Positions 1 through 6,662 are shown, numbered from the stretch's first letter. The stretch: DNA of 21,506 nt from G020348385 sp964410125 (GCA_964410125.1 CAYPGQ010000070.1:1-21506), one strand, 5' to 3'. Numbers and translations: made by a program. The notes: generated by a model from the letters alone, not told the origin.

Positions 1-1046
1 CCAACCTCTGGATTGACAAGACATTGGAGGCCCTGTCCTGATTTTACACCTCCCAGACACCCTTCGACACAAGCCAAGCAGGGTTTTATTGGCCTTGTTA
101 CCTCGGCGAAATATTTGCCAATAAAGTCTGGATCAGCGACCAGAGCTCTTCCTATGGCTATATATTCGGCTGAATATTCTTTTTTTAACTTTTCGATATC
201 CTCATGGCTATTTACTCTCCCCACAAATATCACCGGAACATTTATTTCCTTTTTGATTTTTTTTGCCATTTCCCAGGTCTTTCCCTTTGGAACAAACATA
301 TGCTGGAAGAACCAGGGAGGAGTAGAACATACGGTGCCGGCAGAGACGTGTATGGCGCTAACGCCATTTTTCTTGAGAAGCTTGGAAAGTTCTATCATCT
401 CTGGCAATTTTATGCCGTCGGGAGTCATTTCATCACCACTTATTCTGACAATTATCGGCAGATTCACAGAATCCATAACGGCTTGAAAAATTTCCAGCGG
501 GAACCTTGTCCTGTTTTTAAAACTTCCACCAAATTCATCGGTTCTGTCATTAACAAAAGGAGAAATAAATTGAGCCAGGAGATAACCATGCCCAAACTGC
601 AATTCTATGATATCGAAGCCAGCTTTTTCGGCCCTCACAGCCCCATTTACAAATTGATCAACGACTTTTGTCATTTCTTCTCTATCAATTTTTTTTGGCG
701 TTGCACCTTCGTTTTCACAGGGTCTATGTGTTGAGGAGATGAAATAATTGCCTGGAATTTTAGGATTTACCATTCTTCCAGGATGATTAAGGTGCGCAAT
801 AGCTTGCGTACCAAATTCATGAAAAGTATCCACTAATTTTTTCAATCCCTCTATTTTGTTATCATCATCAATTCCAATCTGTGTGGGCAGTTCCCTCAGC
901 CCTTTATCCAGATATAAAGGTTCAGGAATAACCGCGCCTAAATATTGCGACCTTATTTTATAAAAAGCAAGATGCCTTTCGGTTATGACACCGCTTCCGT
1001 CGCTATAACCTGTTTTTATGGGAGCAAAAATGAATGGGTTTTTCAA
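1..1046 (-). CDS. Old Yellow Enzyme / 2,4-dienoyl-CoA reductase-type flavin oxidoreductase, 3' end cut by window
   Basis: The minus strand reads open from about 1055 to the window edge, giving roughly 348 residues of an FMN-binding TIM barrel. Recognisable pieces are the family signature HGYLLAQFISPF followed by NDRTDEFGGS and NRTRFPLEI, and the phosphate-binding AIGRALVADPDF. Near the edge is CLACVEGC followed by 11 residues and another Cys, then NPEVG. This CxxCxxxC-x11-C spacing is the [4Fe-4S] site of the 2,4-dienoyl-CoA reductase/enoate reductase branch. Those enzymes normally continue into an FAD/NAD(P) domain, which would lie outside the window. The substrate cannot be told from sequence. 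No ATG or GTG start exists in frame. TTG at 1046 is given here, but an AGGAG at 1063-1067 sits 7 nt before an ATT at 1055, which may be the true start. It is the last visible gene of the Fur-box operon. Confidence 0.9.
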   Translation of the reverse strand, partial: MKNPFIFAPIKTGYSDGSGVITERHLAFYKIRSQYLGAVIPEPLYLDKGLRELPTQIGIDDDNKIEGLKKLVDTFHEFGTQAIAHLNHPGRMVNPKIPGNYFISSTHRPCENEGATPKKIDREEMTKVVDQFVNGAVRAEKAGFDIIELQFGHGYLLAQFISPFVNDRTDEFGGSFKNRTRFPLEIFQAVMDSVNLPIIVRISGDEMTPDGIKLPEMIELSKLLKKNGVSAIHVSAGTVCSTPPWFFQHMFVPKGKTWEMAKKIKKEINVPVIFVGRVNSHEDIEKLKKEYSAEYIAIGRALVADPDFIGKYFAEVTRPIKPCLACVEGCLGGVKSGQGLQCLVNPEV

Positions 1047-1109
1047 TGTTAAAATTTTGGATCTCCTATCTCCAGTATTTATTCCTTTCTATGAACCTAA
1101 AGTTCCAAA

Positions 1110-1667
1110 TTAATCCTTCTTAAAATTCAGTATGTATCCCGTATTATAAGAATCATCATGAATAAGTTTTTTCAGAAAATGCTCCTGTAAAGCAAATCCC
1201 GCATCTTCGACTTCTTCTAAAATCCCATCCAATTTCATATGAGCCAGTTCCATTAAAGGATAGTCATCTTTGTGGTGTTTAGGAAAAAGAGACAAATTTC
1301 CTTTTGGCCTCAAAATCCTATGGAATTCATGATAAAGGGTCTTTCTATCGTTTAGATAATGGACAACATCGTAGCAGATAATAAAATCCACAATATTATC
1401 GTCCAATGAGGTTGTTGATTCTTTTTTTATAACTTCTATGTTTTTTATGTTGTATTCCTCTATTCGCCGTATCAATCGATGCAAGACCTGTTCATCTTTA
1501 TCTACCGCATACACTTTGCCCTTCTCTCCGACAAGTTTTGCAGCGGGTATGGAATAATGACCTTCTCCACAACCAAAATCCAATACTGTATGTCCTTCTT
1601 TAACACCAACGGCCTTCAAAAATCCTACCCCATCTTTTTCCAGCCACTTTTCTACATCGCTTTTCAC
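1110..1667 (-). CDS. Class I SAM-dependent methyltransferase
   Basis: This is a 185-residue protein with a Rossmann-type methyltransferase fold. Motif I is VLDFGCGEGHYSIPAA at residues 28-43, and the acidic end of strand 2 is VYAVDKD. A motif-II-like stretch is FIICYDVVHYLND, and LRPKGNLSLFPK follows in the position of the usual 'LKPGG' turn. It belongs to the broad UbiE/Methyltransf_11 type, and the acceptor substrate is not predictable. The start is GTG at 1665-1667, preceded by a strong AAGGGGGAT ribosome binding site. It lies 39 bp after the ferredoxin gene and about 55-65 bp before the flavin oxidoreductase, so it is probably co-transcribed with them. Confidence 0.85.
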   Translation of the reverse strand: MKSDVEKWLEKDGVGFLKAVGVKEGHTVLDFGCGEGHYSIPAAKLVGEKGKVYAVDKDEQVLHRLIRRIEEYNIKNIEVIKKESTTSLDDNIVDFIICYDVVHYLNDRKTLYHEFHRILRPKGNLSLFPKHHKDDYPLMELAHMKLDGILEEVEDAGFALQEHFLKKLIHDDSYNTGYILNFKKD

Positions 1668-1706
1668 TTATCCCCCTTCTTCATTCCTGGCCATATTTTT
1701 ATACAA

Positions 1707-2138
1707 TCAAAATCTCCCTCTTCTGTGTCTTCCTCTCTGCCTTCGGTGTTTTATTTTGCTTTTTTTTCTGCCTATACCTGATGATGACTTGAATTCAAAA
1801 AAGCTATCAAGAGCCCGTATAAGCTTATTTATGAACATCGGCTCTCTTTTTTCTGCCTGTCGATCCCTTGTAATGCTGGTAAATGATTGTCTGGCAGGAG
1901 GGGTGATCTGTTTCAGGGAATAAGGGACAGGATATTCCTTTTTTGTGAGATAAACTTCTTTTTCAGGCGTCTGACGGATTGCATTTTCCGGGCATTCATC
2001 CATACAGAGCAGGCAATCATTGCATCTTTTTCGATCGATAAAGGCTTTATTGTCTTTGATGGATATAGCCTGGACCGGACAAATAGAAACACAAAGGCCG
2101 CATCCTTTGCATTTTTCTATATCAACAAATACAGACAT
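1707..2138 (-). CDS. 2x[4Fe-4S] ferredoxin with basic C-terminal tail
   Basis: The first 50 residues are a bacterial-type dicluster ferredoxin. C10, C13, C16 and C20 fall in CKGCGLCVSICP, and C39, C42, C45 and C49 fall in CNDCLLCMDECP, so all eight cluster ligands are present. It should be a low-potential electron carrier in the cytoplasm. About 90 further residues are not ferredoxin-like, and the last 20 are strongly basic (HRRQRGRHRRGRF ends the protein). That tail is encoded by a purine-rich ACACAGAAGAGG-like stretch resembling intergenic repeats seen in many environmental bacteria. The true functional end may therefore be earlier. There is no clear ribosome binding site before the ATG at 2138. 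It sits between the IscU-like and methyltransferase genes and could supply electrons to the nearby flavin oxidoreductase, which is inference. Confidence 0.85.
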   Translation of the reverse strand: MSVFVDIEKCKGCGLCVSICPVQAISIKDNKAFIDRKRCNDCLLCMDECPENAIRQTPEKEVYLTKKEYPVPYSLKQITPPARQSFTSITRDRQAEKREPMFINKLIRALDSFFEFKSSSGIGRKKSKIKHRRQRGRHRRGRF

Positions 2139-2211
2139 TGTTTCTAAAACAGAATGTACGCTTTCGCATCACACCATAAGCGATTATTCAGGTTTGGTTG
2201 TAATATTTTTT

Positions 2212-2658
2212 TCATGGAGATTTCTTCTTGCTGAAGTAGTCAGTCAGCGCACGCCTCATTGTTTCTGCCGCCAGTTGTGCACAATGGACATCGGACTCAG
2301 GCAGCCCCCCTAGTATTTTGAGAATTTCATCTGCACGAATCACGCCAAGGGCTTGCGTTAAAGGTTTGTTCTGAACAAGTTCAGTGGCAACACTTCCACA
2401 AACAATAGAGCTTGCACATCCATCCGTCTGAAATCCGCATTCAGAGATTTTTTCATTTCTCATTTTTATGAACATTTCCATGGTGTCGCCGCAAGGCCCT
2501 GTTACTTTTGCATATCCATCTGGATTTTGTATTTTTCTGAAATTTCTGGGATTTTGCCAGTGATCGATAACGACCTCAGAATATTGTTTTCTGATTTTTT
2601 CCATGATCTCGGCCTGGAGTTCACGGGCGAATATTTCAAGATCGCTTTCTTTTTCCAT
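2212..2658 (-). CDS. IscU/NifU-type iron-sulfur cluster assembly scaffold
   Basis: This 148-residue protein matches the IscU/NifU N-terminal scaffold domain. It has the VVIDHWQNPRNF opening, C56 in GPCGDTMEMF with D58, C81 in TDGCASS, and H125-C126 in SDVHCAQLA. The three Cys and the Asp are the known cluster-assembly ligands, so it is expected to build and hand on Fe-S clusters. It carries about 25 extra residues before the usual start of the domain. No cysteine desulfurase or NifU C-terminal domain lies in the window. The ATG at 2658 has a GAAGGGA ribosome binding site. It is in the middle of the Fur-box operon, next to the ferredoxin that could receive its clusters. Confidence 0.92.
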   Translation of the reverse strand: MEKESDLEIFARELQAEIMEKIRKQYSEVVIDHWQNPRNFRKIQNPDGYAKVTGPCGDTMEMFIKMRNEKISECGFQTDGCASSIVCGSVATELVQNKPLTQALGVIRADEILKILGGLPESDVHCAQLAAETMRRALTDYFSKKKSP

Positions 2659-2712
2659 TTTTTCCCTTCTTTTTAAAATAATGTTGCACTGTATCTTTCA
2701 GCACAAATGGGA

Positions 2713-3447
2713 TCATTGGATTTTAATATCCTTTCCCACTCCAATTTCTATAAACTTATTTTGATATTTTTCATGAAAAAGCATCCGTGCTTCATTTCCT
2801 GAACAATGGCAGGGACCAACTTTGTGAACGTTTAAATCGCTGAATTTTTTTATGATCTCCTTAATTTCTGCTTTATCAAAAGCTGCCAGATGAAATCCTC
2901 CAAGGGCAAGGAAAATCTCTTTTTTAAATAATTCTTTAACTTTGGAAATGATATTGATAATCCTCGGATGGGCACAACCTGTTATAAGGATAAGGCCTTT
3001 TTTGTGGTTTAAAACTAGAGACTGCTCTTTGATCCACCCATTAATTATTCCGGAAGTAAAGGCGCCTTCACAGATTTCTCGGGAAGTCTCGACTTCGACA
3101 ACTCTGGCTCCCTTTTTTCTAACTCCGTGTTTGAAATCAGAGGAAAAAAAATGAGGCAACCACACTTCGATCTTAGAATTTTGGGCAATGAGATTTTCCA
3201 GCCCGCCTGTATGATCTCTGTGGGCATGAGAAAGCACAACAATGTCGATTTTTCCTGGTTGGATTCCAAGTTTTTCCATATTGGAGAGCAGGATTTGGCC
3301 ATTGGCTCCGGTATCAAAAAGAATATTTTTTTCCAGTCCTTCTATTAAACAGGAAAAACCCCAGTCAGTTTTGAGCCTTTTGTTATAGGCATTGTTGTCA
3401 TAAACGACAAGCATTTCAATAGACGATTTTCTGACCATTCTAATCAT
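2713..3447 (-). CDS. MBL-fold metallo-hydrolase, COG1237 type
   Basis: This is a 244-residue metallo-beta-lactamase-fold protein. The metal motif H74-x-H76-x-D78-H79 lies in SHAHRDHTGGL. Further likely ligands are H160 in LITGCAHP and H186 in LGGFHLA. The end has GPCHCSG at 211-217, where a second Cys/His cluster is characteristic of the COG1237 branch (beta-ribofuranosylaminobenzene 5'-phosphate synthase-like). Its reaction here is unknown; COG1237 proteins are common beside NifX-like and ferredoxin genes in anaerobes. Two in-frame ATGs, 3447 and 3438, could be the start, and neither has a clear ribosome binding site. It lies 54 bp upstream of the IscU-like gene and in the same operon. Confidence 0.88.
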   Translation of the reverse strand: MIRMVRKSSIEMLVVYDNNAYNKRLKTDWGFSCLIEGLEKNILFDTGANGQILLSNMEKLGIQPGKIDIVVLSHAHRDHTGGLENLIAQNSKIEVWLPHFFSSDFKHGVRKKGARVVEVETSREICEGAFTSGIINGWIKEQSLVLNHKKGLILITGCAHPRIINIISKVKELFKKEIFLALGGFHLAAFDKAEIKEIIKKFSDLNVHKVGPCHCSGNEARMLFHEKYQNKFIEIGVGKDIKIQ

Positions 3448-3510
3448 TCCAGGAGAATATCTCTTTTTCCTTTTGGTTGTCCTAAGAGCTTGTCTTATTC
3501 TCTCAAGAAC

Positions 3511-3678
3511 CTAATCACTACTACAGGCATCTCCGTCAGAACAAGATGGTATGTCACTTCGTTCTTTTCTTCTGCAACAGTTAAGCCATGATCGAATGGC
3601 TTTCCTGGTATGACGGCTGAAGGAGTGAAGAATATCTTTTGAAGATTCTTGTTTTGCAATCGAGAGAAGATAAGTCAA
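3511..3678 (-). CDS. Possible 55-residue Cys-containing small protein
   Basis: Between the NifX-like and MBL genes an open frame starts with TTG at 3676-3678, overlapping the TGA stop of the gene before it, and ends at TAG 3511-3513. The product has a basic, amphipathic-looking middle (SFSRHTRKAIRSWLNCC) and a polar tail holding two more Cys (DIPSCSDGDACSSD). The stop/start overlap would allow translational coupling, and the frame fills an otherwise empty gap inside the operon. Against it are the TTG start, only a weak purine stretch as ribosome binding site, and no family I recognise. It could also be chance. Confidence 0.3.
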   Translation of the reverse strand: MTYLLSIAKQESSKDILHSFSRHTRKAIRSWLNCCRRKERSDIPSCSDGDACSSD

Positions 3679-4301
3679 CGTTTATTCTTTTCTAATTTTT
3701 TTATTTTTTTAGAAATATCCTCGAACTGTTTCGTGAGTAATTCAGCTTGCTGTTTCAAGTCTCTGATTTCTTCTTTAGGGGATGGAGGAGACGTGGTTGA
3801 ACTGTTTGCGGGTGATCCTGTGGACTCAGGAGCAGGTCCATATCTAACGCCTAAACCCATGCCTCTTCCCATACCACGGCCCATACCACGGCCCATTCCT
3901 CTGCCCATACCGAAACCAGGGTTTATGGCTCCGCTTCCGCCTAAGCCAAAGTGAGAAGGAACATTGGGTTGAGCAATAGCCTGGAATCGACTTGATTGAT
4001 AATTCTCTACAGCTTCCTTGACTGTTCCTGTGACTCCTGTGATCACTTCCACCCCTGCGGCCTGGAGTGTCTGGAAGGCATTAGGACCACAGCTTCCCGT
4101 AAGAACAGTTTTTGCTCCTTTTTCCGCAATGAACTGGGCGGATTGAATGCCCACTCCGCTGGAAGAAGCCACATAAGGATTCTTAACGGCTTCAAAATCC
4201 ATCGTCTCAGGATCGATGAATATAAAATAAGGGCATCTCCCAAACCTGGGATCAATGGAGCTGGAGAGCTCAGAATTCGAAGCAGATAGCACGATTTTCA
4301 T
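3675..4301 (-). CDS. NifX/NifB-family (dinitrogenase Fe-Mo cofactor-like) protein with Gly-Met-Arg repeat and coiled-coil tail
   Basis: Residues 1-105 form the small NifX/NifB C-terminal-like domain (Nitro_FeMo-Co). Its features are MKIVLSASN, IDPRFGRCPYFIFID, and the nucleotide/cofactor-fold stretch TGSCGPNAFQTLQAAGVEV. Stand-alone members bind or carry iron or Fe-S/heterometal cofactors, and nothing else here implies nitrogen fixation. Residues about 128-150 are four tandem GRGM units. Residues 176-208 are a Lys/Glu-rich coiled coil (KQQAELLTKQFEDISKKI). Repeat plus coil look like the second half of DUF5320 proteins. The ATG at 4301 is chosen over the longer frame from 4328 because a GGAGGGG at 4307-4313 sits 5 nt away. 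It lies 33 bp after the DUF5320-like peptide gene. Confidence 0.85.
   Translation of the reverse strand: MKIVLSASNSELSSSIDPRFGRCPYFIFIDPETMDFEAVKNPYVASSSGVGIQSAQFIAEKGAKTVLTGSCGPNAFQTLQAAGVEVITGVTGTVKEAVENYQSSRFQAIAQPNVPSHFGLGGSGAINPGFGMGRGMGRGMGRGMGRGMGLGVRYGPAPESTGSPANSSTTSPPSPKEEIRDLKQQAELLTKQFEDISKKIKKLEKNKR
3856..3914. repeat. In-frame 12-bp tandem repeat coding for GRGM
   Basis: On the plus strand the unit cccataccacgg is repeated, exactly or nearly so, about four to five times; units at the edges differ at a few bases. It encodes the Gly-Arg-Gly-Met repeats of the NifX-like protein. The 12-bp unit keeps frame, so gain or loss of units would change protein length without breaking it. 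Confidence 0.8.
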
Positions 4302-4334
4302 TTTTTCCCCTCCTTTCAAAAGAGGCATTATTTT

Positions 4335-4415
4335 TTATTTTTTTTGTCCGCAACCCATGGCGCGTTCAGTCATTGGGCTGAGTCCCCGTGGCCCTGTTCT
4401 ATCACCCAATGGTAT
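4335..4415 (-). CDS. DUF5320-like micropeptide (26 codons), apparent ATA start
   Basis: The frame 4415 to 4335 reads PLGDRTGPRGLSPMTERAMG after the first codon, then CGQKK and a stop. This is the N-terminal signature of DUF5320 proteins, which usually begin MP-x-GD-x-TGP-x-G-x-GPMTGR and then continue into Gly/Arg repeats and a coiled coil. Here the protein stops right after the signature. A perfect GGAGG at 4424-4428 lies 8 nt before an ATA codon standing exactly where the family's ATG would be. TTG at 4409 and GTG at 4424 (which overlaps the ribosome binding site) are the alternatives. The missing half seems to be present as the tail of the next gene. DUF5320 genes often sit beside NifX-like genes, which supports the assignment. 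The function of the family is unknown. Confidence 0.65.
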   Translation of the reverse strand: MPLGDRTGPRGLSPMTERAMGCGQKK

Positions 4416-4447
4416 TTTCTTCACCTCCTTTTTTTAAAAAATGATTA

Positions 4448-4906
4448 TTATTGGCAATCTTTGCATAATCCGAAAAAATCTATATTGTGATCCTGGACTA
4501 AAAAATTATATTTTCTGGCTACATTTTCCTCTGCCTTTTTTACAAATTCCAGTTCCTCTTCTAAAAATTCGTTATAATCAATGATTTTTCCACATTTATT
4601 GCAAATAAGGTGATAGTGGTGCTTATCCTTTTCTCCTGGCTGGAATTCGTAGCGGCTTTGACCATCACCAATATTTATTTGGTTCAGAAAGCCTGCTCGG
4701 ACCAAAAGTTCTAGGGTGCGGTAAATGGTGCTCAGCCCGATTCCTGGATATACGGTAGAAAGAGTATCGTAAATATCTTTTGCACTCATATGTTTTGATG
4801 TTCTAGATAATAGATCCAGAGTTGCTTCACGGGGCAAAGTCCAACGCGTAATGTGCTTCTGGAATCGATGTCTCCATTTTTGCGGTCCTGACATTTGCTT
4901 ATTCAA
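4448..4906 (-). CDS. Fur-family metal-responsive transcriptional regulator
   Basis: This protein of about 150 residues has the Fur layout. The N-terminal winged helix includes GIGLSTIYRTLELLVRAGFL. The metal-binding hinge is KDKHHYHLICNKCGKIID (H96, H97, H99, C102, C105), and the C-terminal pair C148/C151 is in CKDC. The two Cys pairs form the structural zinc site of the family. Fur and PerR subtypes cannot be separated with confidence. The longest frame begins at TTG 4906, but ATG at 4894 (MSGPQKW) is at least as likely, and neither has a good ribosome binding site. A strong promoter and a Fur box lie directly upstream, so it probably represses itself and the operon it heads, most likely in response to iron. 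Confidence 0.93.
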   Translation of the reverse strand: MNKQMSGPQKWRHRFQKHITRWTLPREATLDLLSRTSKHMSAKDIYDTLSTVYPGIGLSTIYRTLELLVRAGFLNQINIGDGQSRYEFQPGEKDKHHYHLICNKCGKIIDYNEFLEEELEFVKKAEENVARKYNFLVQDHNIDFFGLCKDCQ

Positions 4907-4945
4907 TGATAATGAGAATTGTTTTCGTAATGAGAATCATTATCA
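4907..4945 (-). promoter_or_regulatory. Fur box with repeated half-sites
   Basis: The stretch tgagaatcattatca at 4931-4945 matches the 7-1-7 Fur consensus TGATAATnATTATCA at all but one base. A second copy of the element taatgagaat (4910-4919 and 4928-4937) lies 18 bp away, and a further TGATAAT half-site is at 4907-4913. That allows two dimers to bind side by side. The box starts just downstream of the -10 element and would cover the transcription start. Confidence 0.88.
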
Positions 4946-4950
4946 TTAGT

Positions 4951-4979
4951 AATATAAACTAAAATTCTTTTTCTGTCAA
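4951..4979 (-). promoter_or_regulatory. Sigma70-type promoter of the Fur/Fe-S operon
   Basis: Reading the minus strand, TTGACA (4974-4979) is followed after exactly 17 bp by TATATT (4951-4956). The -35 is perfect and the -10 differs from consensus by one base. Transcription would start near 4944, inside the Fur box. Confidence 0.85.
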
Positions 4980-5037
4980 CAAAAAAAATGAAAATAAAGG
5001 AAAAAGTCCCTTATATCACAAAGACTATTTTTTATTT

Positions 5038-5142
5038 TTATATTTTTATCAAAATAGCTTTAACCAATACGATCAAAGCCATGACAATGACAAATACCGA
5101 AAGTCCGATTTCTAACCATAATGATTTTGTTTTCAGAGATAT
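5038..5142 (-). CDS. Possible one-helix membrane peptide
   Basis: Directly after the DUF523 gene, the minus strand reads a hydrophobic stretch, LWLEIGLSVFVIVMALIVLV, followed by KAILIKI and a TAA at 5038-5040. The composition and basic end fit a single transmembrane helix of about 34 residues in total. No ATG, GTG or TTG stands at a sensible place upstream; an ATA at 5142 is the nearest position given here. No family is recognised. It may be a chance reading of AT-rich sequence. Confidence 0.25.
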   Translation of the reverse strand: MSLKTKSLWLEIGLSVFVIVMALIVLVKAILIKI

Positions 5143-5149
5143 TAATCCA

Positions 5150-5593
5150 CTATAGATCTTCTTCCTCTCTGATTATTATCCCATTCCTCATCAATAGTTC
5201 AGCGGTGATCCCCCGGCCATTCAATAATTTCCCAGAAAATGTCCCATCGTAAATTTTTGAGCCGCTGCATGAGGGAGAAAAAGATTTTCCGATAAATTCT
5301 TTCACTTGATAGATAAGGGCGATCTTTAGGGTCTCTTCAGCCCCTTTTATAAACTGCTCTGTGACATCATCACCGTCATCATTAATGACTTTTGCTCTTT
5401 TTGCCAACACATCTTTCCCTTCCCCTCCTTGAATTTCCTGGCGCGTTCGTGGAGTGGAAAGACCCCCAAGTTGTTCGGGACAAACTGGTATGAGGATCTC
5501 TTTTTTGACAAGTTCCAAGGCTTTCTCATTTCTATTATCTTTGCCATTCCATCTGCATTTCACTCCCAAAAGGCATGCACTTATGAGTTTCAT
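5150..5593 (-). CDS. DUF523 family protein
   Basis: The 147 residues follow the DUF523 (COG1683) pattern through their whole length: SACLLGVKCRWNGKDN, VCPEQLGGLSTPR, GDDVTEQFIKGAEETL, SFSPSCSGSKIYDGTFSG and NGRGITAELL. The conserved Cys at 7, 13 and 38, plus the SPSC Cys, suggest metal or Fe-S binding. The biochemical function is not established. The common 'KSRSPSCG' motif is altered here to GKSFSPSCSG. The ATG at 5593 is preceded by AAGGA. It starts 13 bp after the UPF0282 gene, so the two form an operon. Confidence 0.9.
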   Translation of the reverse strand: MKLISACLLGVKCRWNGKDNRNEKALELVKKEILIPVCPEQLGGLSTPRTRQEIQGGEGKDVLAKRAKVINDDGDDVTEQFIKGAEETLKIALIYQVKEFIGKSFSPSCSGSKIYDGTFSGKLLNGRGITAELLMRNGIIIREEEDL

Positions 5594-5606
5594 GTTCGTT
5601 TTTTCC

Positions 5607-6551
5607 TTATTTAATGTCCTGAATATCCAGGCCCCTCCATTTCCTGTATGGATCCATATCCGCTTTTCCTCGAGAATATGCTTTGTGCCAGCCTTCTGGA
5701 ACCGTCATCTCCCTATAGAGGTGCTGCCTACAAGCCTCGAGCGGAAGGTGCTTACGCACCATGTAATCGGCCGCACAGATGATTTTATGGCCAGCCGAGG
5801 CTGAGAGGTCTTCCAAAAAACGATATCCCTCTGCGCTCCGCAATAGGTGGTGATCCAGAATCAAAGTTGAGATTTCCTGAGATAAAAGCAACGCATTCTC
5901 GCGAGCTCTTTTTCGTTTTTTTGATGAAAGATGCCAGAGGTATAAAGGGGGGCCAGAAGCGAGAACAATATCAGGTTTCCAGGTTAATATTTGCTCTACA
6001 GGTTCACTATCTAAAAGCTGGATATCCGATGCGTGAACAAAAACTTCGTGTGCATCCTCCACCCGGGTCATCATTACGCCGCCCAGAGGGCTATTTGCTT
6101 CTCCATGGGGCATGGACTGAGAGAAGCTGAGGAGACCATCTGTTTGGCCTTCTGAACATGTCAGGCTCCGTCCTAAAACCTGAGATAAATCGCGGTAGCG
6201 TTTAGTAATCGCAGGAGAAAGATTTTTAGAACTCTTGCACCACAACTTGGGCGTTTGAAAATAACGGGATACCTTTCGGGCTGATAACTGAAAGGGATTG
6301 GCATTTGCAAGAGGTATATGGTCACCATGGAAGTGGCTGATGACTATATCTGTGCAGTTTTTCAAAGCCTTCACAATCTTCAGACGCACATTCTCGCCTA
6401 CAGCGACTTGAAAAGGGTGAGGGAGAAGTCCATGACGATGATATCCCAAAGCCACGCCGGGATCGATGACTATATTGCGGTCATGAGTTTCCACAACACA
6501 GGATAATCCTCGAACCCCCAAAGACTCCGATCCCAAAATTTTAATTTTCAT
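5607..6551 (-). CDS. UPF0282 / COG2248 metallo-beta-lactamase-fold hydrolase
   Basis: The 314-residue protein opens with LGSESLGVRGLSCVVET and IDPGVALGYHRHGLLPHP, the hallmark of the UPF0282 (COG2248) proteins best known from archaea. The metal motif H73-x-H75-x-D77-H78 is in ISHFHGDHIPLAN. Further likely ligands are the HASDIQLLD and LILDHHLLRS segments. No substrate is known for the family. The length is close to that of archaeal members, so it appears intact. The ATG at 6551 has a short GGGA just before it. It is the first gene of a two-gene unit with DUF523 and is transcribed away from the alcohol dehydrogenase. Confidence 0.88.
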   Translation of the reverse strand: MKIKILGSESLGVRGLSCVVETHDRNIVIDPGVALGYHRHGLLPHPFQVAVGENVRLKIVKALKNCTDIVISHFHGDHIPLANANPFQLSARKVSRYFQTPKLWCKSSKNLSPAITKRYRDLSQVLGRSLTCSEGQTDGLLSFSQSMPHGEANSPLGGVMMTRVEDAHEVFVHASDIQLLDSEPVEQILTWKPDIVLASGPPLYLWHLSSKKRKRARENALLLSQEISTLILDHHLLRSAEGYRFLEDLSASAGHKIICAADYMVRKHLPLEACRQHLYREMTVPEGWHKAYSRGKADMDPYRKWRGLDIQDIK

Positions 6552-6662
6552 TCCCTGTACATTGAATTTTAGTGAACATAAATTTATATATCAAAAAAAG
6601 CGGAAACTAAAAAGCTAAATGAATAAACGGGACAAAAAATTATTTCAAAAATAGACGTCACC

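Noticed and set aside
13..734. Plus-strand open frames at the window start
   Set aside because: They lie antisense to a clear Old Yellow Enzyme reading frame with all family motifs; their own products show no family features.
3856..3914. CRISPR array
   Set aside because: The 12-bp units have no spacers and are coding repeats within the NifX-like protein.
2212..4301. Nitrogen fixation cluster because of NifU-like and NifX-like proteins
   Set aside because: No nitrogenase or FeMo-cofactor synthesis gene is present. Stand-alone IscU and NifX/NifB-like domains are common in bacteria that do not fix nitrogen.
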